Positions 55,352 through 64,000 of a DNA stretch of 64,000 bases are shown piece by piece. This DNA is from Drechslerella dactyloides. Lineage: Eukaryota > Ascomycota > Orbiliomycetes > Orbiliales > Orbiliaceae. Location of the stretch: the NCBI GenBank assembly GCA_020064725.1, contig JAGTWJ010000001.1, positions 5,332,001 to 5,396,000 on the forward strand, in the 5' to 3' direction. The position numbers and the translations under genes are program-made. The notes under the pieces were generated by a model. That model was given only the letters and a program-made list of their open reading frames with translations. It was not told the origin of the DNA and searched no databases. Position 1 is the first letter of the stretch. Each line of letters starts with the position of its first letter.

Positions 55352-58300
55352 ATGTGCGCCTATTACCCAGCCCACTTGTCAGACCTGCAGATGCTGATGA
55401 CCTTCAATCCAGGTTTGAAAAGTCTCTCTACGACCTTATCCGCGGGCTTCGCGCCCATAAGGGAAACGAAAAGGCGTACATCACGCAGTCGCTGCAGGAA
55501 TGCCGGATTGAGGCCAAGAACAACGATATGGGTAACCTCCCATCCTTTCTCCGTCATCAAAGCCCTCGTCTCTCCTATATTCTAGCTACAAACATTCTCA
55601 AGACCATACACTGATCAGAAATGGTGTTCAACAGACATCAAGTGCGCCGCGATCCTCAAGCTCATATACCTCGAAATGTTCGGCTACTCGATGTCCTGGG
55701 CCTCCTTCCACGTCCTCGAAGTCATGTCCTCGCAAAAGTTCGTCCAGAAGCGCGTCGGTTACCTCGCCGCCGTCCAGAGCTTCCGACTGGACACAGACGT
55801 CCTCATGCTGGCGACGAACTTGCTCAAGAAGGACCTCTCCTCCCCGAATCAATTCGAGCTCTCCCTCGCCATCAACGGCCTGTCGCATATCGTTTCCCCA
55901 TCGCTCGCGCAAGACCTGACACCCGACCTGATCGCCAAAATGAACCATTCGAACCCGTATATTCGGAAAAAGGCGGTGCTAGTAATGTACAAGATATTCC
56001 TACAGTTTCCGGAGGCGTTACGGACGAGCTTCCCAAGGCTGAGGGAGAGGTTGGAAGATAGCGACGAAAGTAGGCGACCCTCTCCAAGTCAAGGGAGAGA
56101 ATCCAATGCTAATGAGCTTGCTTCGTGGTGATACAGCTGTTGTATCCGCTACCGTCAATGTCATCTGCGAACTGGCGAGAAAAAACCCAAAGAACTACCT
56201 CCCGCTCGCCCCGCAGCTGTTCAACCTCCTCACAACGTCAAAAAACAACTGGATGACCATCAAGATTATCAAGCTGGTACATCCTATCCCACTTCTCAAA
56301 GCTAACATACAAGAGTCAAAAGCTAATATAATCCGCTAGTTCGCCTCGCTGACACCCCTCGAACCACGCCTGGTCAAAAAGATCGTACCCCCCATCTCGA
56401 ACATCATACAAACCACAACAGCAATGTCCCTCCTCTACGAATGTATCAACGGCCTCATATCCGGCGGGCTCCTAACCCACCTCGCCGGCACCACGGACGG
56501 CGAAGACCTCGCTGTGATCTGCATCAACAAGCTCCGCGGCTTCCTCGTCGAAGGCGATAGTAACCTCAAGTACGTCGCGCTGCTGGCGCTAACAAAGATG
56601 ACACGGACACACGGGTACCTAGTCTCTGCGGAGAAGGACGTGATTCTCGAATGCATTGACGACGAAGACGTCAGCATCCGGCTACGTGCGCTGGAGCTGG
56701 TAGTCGGAATGGTGGACGTGGATATCCTACAGCAGGTCGTCGGACGGCTGATACGGCAGCTCAAGCCGGCGTCTGACGATGATGGTGAGATGGCGGAGAA
56801 GAACGATGAGGACGAGTACGATGATGAAGACGACGACGACGGGGAGGAGAAACTCACGCGGAGGCCGCAGAAGAAGGCAAAACAAAACTTGAGTTTGCCG
56901 GACGACTATAAAGATGGGGTGATACGGCGGATACTAGAAATGTGCTCCAAAGATACATACGCCAACATGCCTGACTTCGATTGGTACATCGATGTGCTAG
57001 TGCAGTTAGTACGGTACTGCCCTTCGGAGAGGAGAACGGGAGGAGCGGGGCAAGGAGCCCTGGACGATGAGGATTTCGAAGAGGCGTACATGGCCGGCGC
57101 GGGGAAGGCAGAGGCAGGCGAGGAGATCGGAAGGGAATTGAGGAATGTGGCAGTGAGAGTCAAGACGATGAGGAGGCAAGCGACAGAGGCCGCGGAGCTC
57201 CTGGTGGGCAGGAGCAGCATGATGTTCCCAGCGACAGGGGGTGGTGGGCGGCGAGTGTTATTAGCGGCGGCGTGGATTGTTGGGGAGTATGCGGAGTATG
57301 TTGGTCACTTCGTCTACCACTTGATTTTTTTCCAAGATCCACTACGTGGCACTCGCATGGCTGAGGGAGGCTGAAACAAACATTCTGCAGGCATCTACGG
57401 AACCCCAACGAAACGATCGATTCGCTGATACAGGCGTCGAATGCGTCGTTACCGCCTGACGTGGTCGCCACCTACGTCCAGGCTATCCCGAAGGTCTACT
57501 CATACCTTACCTCTAACGACTCGATCGCCTGGACGGCGGCACGCAAGTCGACGGTCACGCTTCTCACATCGCGGGTGATAGAGTTCCTGGAGTTGCTGAG
57601 CTCCTCGCCGCACTTGGAAGTGCAGGAGCGTGCTGTCGGGTTTCTGGAGATCTTTAGGGTCGCCAGGGAGGCTATCGCCGAGCAGCCAGCGAATGGGGTC
57701 AGGCCGGCCGACACGGATGAGAACGGCGACGAGGATTCCAATGGCATGCAGGATGTGTACGATCCGCCGCTGATACTCACGCAGGCGATACCGAGCTTGT
57801 TCCATGGATTCGAACTCAACCCTGTCGCGCCGAGAGCGCAGAGGAAGGTGCCGATTCCGGATACGCTGGACTTGGAGGCGCCGATAAACTCGCAGCTGGC
57901 GTTCTTGTTGAGCGCTGCGGACTACGATGCAGCTGAGACTAGCGAGGGCGATGCGGACACAGCGGCGGATGAGGAGTTCGAGCGGTTCTACTATCAGAAG
58001 CCTGTTGTGGTGGTCGAGACGGCGGCACAGCGGATCGATCGCGCGGCGACAAGGGACACGGCGGCAGCAGCGGGGAACAATACGTTTACGGGATCCTACC
58101 AGTCGGGCGAAGACACTTACCTTGATCCGGACATCCTGGCGAGGCGCAAGGCGGAGCGGCGGGAGCGGAACCGCGACGATCCGTTCTACATTGGCTCGAG
58201 CAACAGCGGGCGGACGACGCCGAATCCGCTGGGTGGGGAGCAGTTTGATATCGATAGCATACCGATCATGAAGCTGGATCTTGGAGATGGCGGAGGGGTG

Positions 58301-58915
58301 GGACTGGTGAAGGGGGATGTTCACGGGGCGCCAACGGCAGCGAGAGCGAGGGTTGAGATTGCGGGGGATGAAGGAGAGGGGGAGGGGGACGATGGCGATG
58401 GCGAAGAGAAGGCCAATGCTGTCGCTGGTGGGGTGAGGAAAAAGGGAAGGAAGGGGAAGGGGAAGGATATACTGAATATCGATTCGAGCGGTCTCGTGGG
58501 GTTCTCGCTGGAGGAGCCCGAGGAAGACCTGCTGGCGCAAGAGGAGGAAGTGGCGAAGGCGAAGAAGGAGGTGGAGAAGCTGAGGGGCGAGATGGCGAGG
58601 GCGGCAGAGAGGGTGAGGGCGGCGAACGCCCAGCAGACCGCTGAGGTGTCGACGCCCGCGCCGGCAGAAGCGCCGGCGAGGAAGAAGAAGAAAAAGAAGG
58701 CGGCCGCGACGGAGGGCGATGGTGGAGAGGGGACGAAGAAGGTGAGGAAGAAGAAAAAGAAGGACGGGGGCGAGCAGCAGCAGCAGGACCAGCAGGACCA
58801 GCTCGAGGAGGACCAGCAGGCGGAAGGCAGCACACCCGTGGTCAAGAAGAAGAAAAAGAAGAGGCGATCGTCGACGGCGGAAGCGGGAGAGGGAGCCGGT
58901 GAGGATGCCGGGTGA
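55352..58915 (+). CDS. APL5: AP-3 adaptor complex subunit delta
   Basis: Large subunit of AP-3, which sorts cargo from Golgi/endosome to the vacuole; 1058 aa. Exons: 55352-55353 (AT), 55413-55531, 55635-56069, 56137-56276, 56340-57295, 57391-58915. The start codon appears split AT|G by a 59-nt intron: this yields MFEKSLYDLIRGLRAHKGNE, the standard delta N-terminus, whereas the unspliced frame has no ATG. The adaptin N-terminal HEAT domain (to ~600) is clear: KLIYLEMFGYSMSWASFHVL, VQKRVGYLAAVQSF, ELSLAINGLSHIVS, NPYIRKKAVLVMYKIF, NVICELARKNPKNYLPL, FASLTPLEPRLVKKI. Internal acidic (~470-490) and C-terminal Lys/Glu/Gln-rich runs (from ~945, several KKKKKK) surround a hinge containing YYQKP and RERNRDDPFYIG. 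Long antisense ORFs over the C-terminal half are composition artefacts. Confidence 0.9.
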
Positions 58916-59825
58916 GGTGGTTGGAAGCATGGGCTGAGGCTTAAGCTTGCGCTGGCCTGCGCTTGTAACTACATATCCATACTACCCAACATAGAGTAGA
59001 CCACCAGGGGGGCTGAAGCAGATGTCGCTACGCGAAATCCAGGGAATCGAGCCACGATGGTCACCGTCATGTCAGAGAGAGCAGCACCGTGCAGTGATGC
59101 ATCAGCAATGCATGGCAGCCCTGGCTGGCCTGGCCGGGTATGTAATGTACGTACATACATGTATGCACACCATGCAGACAGACCGACTTTAAATGTCATG
59201 TACAGCCGGTGGCCCCGCCGGCCCACGATCGATGATGGTCGATGCAATGCAATGATGATGATGCATGCATTGCAATGCACCTGAGAAATCCGTTCGATGC
59301 AGAGCGTAGGCATGCCAACGTGACCGAGCAGCCTGGCCGCCGTGATCTATGACGTGTCCGTGTCCGTATCCACCGGCCATGCACCCACCATTGCATCGCC
59401 AGCATCACCATTGCATCGGGCTCATACAGCCGCGCATCTGCGTGAACTAGCGTTTCAGGATGTTATTTTGTTTCCGAGAAAAGTCATATTTTCCGGGTAT
59501 GTGGGAATCGCATCATCAGTTATCGGGGCTGCTTGTATATTATCGACAGCTCGGGTGGGTTTTTAATTCCGGTGATGCGTCGGCTGTCGTCGACGGACGT
59601 CGTCGATGCTGGCATGATGTGTTGGCTGGTGTTGGCAGTTGCCTGCAGCTTTTTGGTCCAGCCGCAGGGGAACCTTTCCGATGGGCCATCCTCTGCTGCT
59701 AGTATACTTTTGATGTCTTGCACCACTGGCATCCGTCTTTCGAGGCCAGCACGACGTCTACCGATGCAGGCGAGTACAGCATGTCAGCCCCACCTTCCTA
59801 CATAACTAAGAACAGTACATGTCCA

Positions 59826-59826
59826 G

Positions 59827-59864
<38 letters not shown>
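59826..59864. repeat. (AAGC)n tetranucleotide repeat
   Basis: Nine to ten perfect units of GCAA/AAGC, followed by degenerate GGGC/AGGC units to about 59890. Confidence 0.9.
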
Positions 59865-61635
59865 GGGCGGGCGAGCAGGCAAGCAGGCAAAAGACGAGCA
59901 GCAGACAGGAATGAAGTCCCGTCCGTGTCCTGTTCTGGCCTGCCGTCGCCAGCCAGCCAATATGCTGCAGGTAGGCCGGCCGGCCGACGGAAACTGTCCT
60001 GGCTGTCCTGTCTTGCAATGCCTTCTTCAATTGTCTCGCATGCATGTTTGTTATCGATAGTTGCGGTGACTGCCATGCAATCCCGGTAAGCACGCCGGTC
60101 TGGGTGGAAGCACCCTATTATGATCGATCCTGCTAACTGGCCCCCTTGCTCGAAAACTCGGGTGGAGCTAGGAAACGGGATTACCGACAGCGAATAGCGA
60201 ATCGAGCTACTCGAAGGCCTTGGCTGCCATGGTCGACGCTCTCCGTACACGGACTAGCCCATCGCTCGAAAAACAGACGAGCTCGTTTACAGTTTTTGAA
60301 GGAAAGAGGGTGTTCGTGGTGAGGTGCAGAAGAGGCGTGAGCTGCAGCCGGGCTGGGCAATCCTAGCGGCTCGCCGGCGAATGGCGTCGAGGACTGGTAC
60401 ACATTACCTGGTAGCTTGATGGGGGGCAACAGCGGGATTGAATGCATGGCAAAGTAGAAGGGACATGCCGGTCTTTCGGACGAGTATCTCGGGCTTGCTT
60501 GAGCGCATGCCAATGGGATGATGTCCCTCATCAGCGAGCGGTGCAGCAGCAGCAGGGTCGGGCTGGAGCGGACGTCTGTTTTGCTTTCGCAATGCAGTGC
60601 CGTGCAGCGCAGGTGCCGTGCATTGGAACGGATTCGATTGGTGTCAACGTCGACCCCACGTCGAGATGCAATGCAATGGACTGTCGACCGGCCGGCCGGC
60701 TGGCTGGTCGTCGTATTGGACCGTTCTGGCAAGTGCATTTGCTGCACCCGCCATGGAGCTGTATCAAATCTGACGGAGGACGAGGGGTGGACAAGGGAGA
60801 GAACTGGAGAGACTCCGCGTCGAAGGAGGGATCTTCAAGGGCCGGAGGGAAGGGCTGGCCTGGCCGTGGTGAATGTGGTGGAGGTGGTGGTGGTGGTGAT
60901 TATTCTTATTATATCCCGGCCACCCTCCATCTCCACAATCTCGATCTCTCCCTAGTACGGCTCCCCCTCGCCTGCTGTCGAAACGGTGCGTGTGCGTCGG
61001 TGATACATACATCCACAGCAGCCTGTCAGCCCGCCAGCCCTGCCGTGCCCTTCCCGCTGTCCTCTATAACAAATTCCGTCTCTTCTGGATATATCCTCCG
61101 GCCATGACGGGGTGAGAAAAGGGCTTGATACAAAGCTGTCAGGTAAGCAAGCGCTTCAGCCCGGGTTCGACGACCGTCCGCGCTTTGGGAATCGATGCAG
61201 GCGCTGGTTCAGGCAGGAAGGCTAGCACGAACGCACTGCATCTCCACCTTTTTACCCACCGCTGCTATCGTTTTGTCTCAAAAAAAACATTCGCACTTTC
61301 GCGGCGGACAAGCACGTCTCTTTTAATTACTTTACCACTCACCATCCCGATTTCCCCACGGCGGAATTAATACCCAATACCATACTTACTCCCGGCGCAG
61401 ACCACGGGAGGAGACATCGGACGTCGACCGCGCTCGAGCTTCCGGTAAGCTTGGGCTGAGAGAGAGTAGCCTGCGGGTTCGAGGCTCCCTCGTCATCATC
61501 GCATTGCTCTTTTGACTGCTGTCCGCGACCTGTAATGTAGCCACCCGTCCCATGGTGTCGCTGAACGATCCGATCGATGTTCACGGCCTCACGCCACAGG
61601 CGATTCCGGTACCCGATCCACCTAGCGGCTTCTTA

Positions 61636-61680
61636 GAATAATACTACTACCATCATCATTACTACTATTACCATATTATC
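61636..61680. repeat. Imperfect ACT/ATC trinucleotide repeat
   Basis: Run of AAT, ACT, ATC and ATT triplets in the upstream region of the RING gene. Confidence 0.75.
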
Positions 61681-62427
61681 ATACTACTGGCGTTATTCCA
61701 CTTTTGCGTGCATCTGCGAGACTTCTCCCCAGCTTTAGCTCTGCCTGCCGTCGACGTTGAGACTCCGAACTCTTCTTATATAATATCACTTCTTCTTCTT
61801 CGTCATCTTCCTACCTAATTCGTCGTGTCCTCGCCTTCTCGCACAGACATATACAATCCCCTCCTCCTCTTCTACTTCCTCCACCATCTCAAGCCCTAAA
61901 CTTCCGGCCCTTTCTCCCACTGGCCTTTCTCTCCTGTGCTCCTCCGGACTCTTTGCCTCTTCGACCTCAAGCTCGCGTTTTGCTTCAACTGCGGCCTTTG
62001 GCTTATTGGGCCGCAACCGAGGAGGACCAGCCAACCACATCCGCCGCCTTCATCCTCCCATCACCTCTGCTGTGCTCTGTCAAATCAAACTTTTGGACCC
62101 TTAGAGACCCTTGGTATTTCGCCTTTTTTGCCCACGATCCTGCTGTTTGCCATCTGCGGAGAAGCCTTCTTCCTTCGCCCTGTTGCTGTGCGGCGTCGTC
62201 TCTCGTGCTCTTGAGCTCTTTGCTGTTGATCGCTGACCATCTCGACCAGATATAAGCTTTTAGTGGCCTTCAGGACGCTCCCTTTTTCTCATGTCACCTC
62301 CCTCCCCCGACATCTCACCCTCGACATCATAGAACGGTGCCCGTCCGCGCAGCTCTCCGTTGCGCTTTCCAGCTAGTTCCATCTCGCGGCACCGTCTAGA
62401 CAGAGCAATCCCGCTACCCGAACAACC

Positions 62428-64000
62428 ATGGACTTCCCCACTCGCCCGATACCCAGCAGCTCCTCCCTCTTCAACGCCCCCGGGATTATCAAACCATCGA
62501 CCAGTGCCGCCGCCGCAGTTGCCGCCGCCATCAGCCAGCAATCGTTACAACCCCAGACGGCGGCGTCAGCTTCGGCAAGCTTGAAGCGAGCATCAACTGA
62601 GCCTGCCGACATCTTGAACGCGTCGACAAGCAGCGCCATGCCAGCCCTTAGGTCTAGATCGAACAAGGTCGCGAAGAATTCGCAGACCAGCGGCGAACAG
62701 GCAAGCTCGGTCAAGCTGCAGAATGGTGACGCCAAGGGGGCTGTTATCGCTGCTCCTTTATTCGACCCACGAGACGACGTATGTGCCAGCCTTCTTCCCC
62801 AGTTACGTTTGGCAGGATCATGCCATTTTGGACGCATTACTCTCGATGGATGCTGACGCCGTTCATCTGTGTGGCTATAGCAAATAAAGGACCTGCAATC
62901 CGATTTGGCGAAACTTCAGAAATGCGTCACATGCGTCGTATGCCAGGATCTCCTCTTCGAGCCGTATTCTCTCGCTTGCGGCCATGTATTCTGCTACTCG
63001 GTACGAGGAGGTTGTTGCTATCTACTATCTAGCGAGTGGCGGTGCTGACATATCTTGACAGTGTTTGAAAGATTGGTTCCGGCAGAAGAAGACCTGTCCA
63101 CAATGCCGGGCGCGCGTAAAGCTACAACCAGCTCCAGCGTATCTTGTATGCAGCTCAAACCATCCCCTACATCTTTTACGTGCTAACTTTTGAGATAGAT
63201 TCGAGGCATGATCGATACCTTCGTGGTACGAGCTGAACTACAATCACCGCACGATGAGGGCCAGGCGCTGCGGCAGCAGCAATCGGAAGCGCTGAAATTG
63301 ATTGAAACCGACAAGAGCAACTCGAAGGGCTTGTTCGGCGGCATGTTCACTAAGAAGAACGCTAATGCCATATACGACCCGGAGGATGGCGTTGCTCGAT
63401 GTCCAGATTGCAACTGGGAGATCGAAAACCGCGAATGCGCTAGTTGCGGCCGAGTGTTTCATCCATCCGAGCTGCCTGGCGGCGATAGCGATGCCAGCGA
63501 TGCCAGCGCCTTTTCCGACGAAGAATCCGAGCTGGACGAGGACGAAGACGATGACAGCCTATCGGCCTCAGACCGGTCGGAGCTTGACGGGGATGACCTC
63601 TCGATGGATGCCTATAGGGAGGGCAGCCATGATCCATGGGAAGTCGACTACGACGAAGACCACCGGCTAGCTCTGGCACTCCAGGACGAATACCACCAGG
63701 AGTTTATGAGACGACTGGGAGTTTCTCCGAACTGGGTGGAACAGCAGTTTGGCGCCGATAGTGTGGAGGCGGCACGAGAGGCGACTCGGGACTACATACA
63801 GCGGTCGATGAGTCGTAATCTGTCGAGCCCTGGAAGGTCGTTACGGCATAGCTCTCCGTACAGCAGAGAGTCTGATGAAGACAGCGAGGAACACACGTTG
63901 GACGAAGACGATAGCGAAATGGATGATTTTATAGTGCACGATACACCAGACCGCAGACCGCGCCGCCACACCACCACGCAAAGGACTCTGAGACGACACT
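62428..64000 (+). CDS. RING-finger (C3HC4) protein, probable E3 ubiquitin ligase, 3' end outside window
   Basis: Exons: 62428-62778, 62881-63000, 63062-63145, 63199 onward, still open at the window edge (~452 aa visible). Residues 1-117 are Ala/Ser-rich and disordered. A short helix (QIKDLQSDLAKLQ) leads into a complete C3HC4 RING: Cys135, 138, 150, His152, Cys155, 158, 169, 172 (CVVC, CGHVFCYSC, CPQC). The splice at 63000/63062 falls inside the RING and is confirmed by restoring Cys158. Then IRGMIDTFVVRAEL, typical after such RINGs, and a second Cys group (CPDC near 63405, CASCGRVFH near 63440) that may bind another zinc. The remainder has long Asp/Glu/Ser acidic runs and a helix LALALQDEYHQEFMRRLG. 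E3 activity is inferred from the RING only; substrate unknown. Confidence 0.88.

Larger units (their letters stand above)
58916..62427. other. Intergenic, 3.5 kb, repeat-rich
   Basis: No gene is supported, although composition-driven ORFs up to 221 aa occur on both strands near 60.2-61.1 kb. Simple repeats: AAGC (59826-59864), GGT/GGTGAT (60888-60902) and imperfect ACT/ATC trinucleotides (61636-61680). GGCCGGCCGGC blocks recur at 59971 and 60690. The last ~700 bp, CT-rich, should be the promoter and leader of the RING gene. Confidence 0.5.

Noticed and set aside
57500..58930. 476-aa ORF antisense to APL5
   Set aside because: Arg/Leu-rich low-complexity translation in a strand opposite a clear adaptin gene; explained by lack of stops opposite GC-rich, Glu/Lys-rich coding sequence.
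59826..59864. AAGC array considered as a CRISPR or telomere-like array
   Set aside because: No unique spacers and no TTAGGG units; it is a simple tetranucleotide repeat.
60181..61107. ORFs of 188 (-) and 221 (+) aa near 60.5 kb
   Set aside because: Overlap each other on opposite strands, contain simple-sequence Gly/Cys runs, no motif or splicing.
61155..61180. GGGTTCGACGACC as a tRNA-like B box
   Set aside because: Flanks do not fold into a cloverleaf and lack the A box.

Overview
The window is nuclear DNA of a filamentous ascomycete (Pezizomycotina). Evidence: most genes carry several short introns (about 45-160 nt) with GTRNGT-type donors and CTRAY-type branch sites, a CX2CX6CX6CX2CX6C zinc-cluster transcription factor is present, and the conserved proteins read like their filamentous-fungal homologues. 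The class is not resolved; Eurotiomycetes-like is a guess from protein flavour. No prokaryotic gene, virus, intact transposon, CRISPR array, rRNA or convincing tRNA gene was seen.

Layout. 0-7.2 kb: 3' end of ECM29 (proteasome adaptor), then a zinc-cluster regulator, both on +. 10.2-14.5 kb: MDM20/NAA25 (NatB acetyltransferase subunit, -) and COX23 (mitochondrial IMS protein, +) diverge from a 440-bp promoter. 16-19 kb: a Ser/Thr kinase (-). 20.3-21 kb: ILM1 (-). 22.9-25.3 kb: a GCK-III (Ste20-like) kinase (+). 26.7-27.6 kb: a proline-rich GPI-anchored wall protein (+). 28-32.5 kb: two related lineage-specific ORFs sharing a WRA...YGDVEVR block and a third, disordered protein that may be a distant relative. 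35.5-38.9 kb: a long low-complexity coiled-coil protein ending in a ubiquitin-like domain (+). 41.2-42 kb: a Ser/Arg-rich protein (+). 43-47.2 kb: synaptojanin-like Sac1/5-phosphatase (-). 47.2-52.6 kb: a 5.3-kb gene desert. 52.6-58.9 kb: EMC2 (+), PRE4 (proteasome beta7, -) and APL5 (AP-3 delta, +). 62.4 kb to the edge: a RING-finger protein (+), cut off by the window.

Most genes are housekeeping genes (proteasome, N-terminal acetylation, respiratory assembly, ER membrane insertion, phosphoinositide and vesicle traffic, kinase signalling). They do not form a metabolic cluster. All exon models were built by hand; for each spliced gene the summed exon length was checked to be divisible by three.

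The least explained content is: (1) the paralogous ORFs at 28-30.6 kb, one without a visible start codon; (2) a dispersed short repeat around a GTCTC..AACC core (15.2, 28.6, 29.4, 48.2, 55.2 kb), forming a terminal-inverted-repeat element at 48.2 kb; (3) unusual gene structure: a 10-nt micro-exon inside the zinc cluster, a start codon that appears split by an intron in APL5, and a first coding exon of only 5 nt before a 795-nt intron at 35.5 kb.
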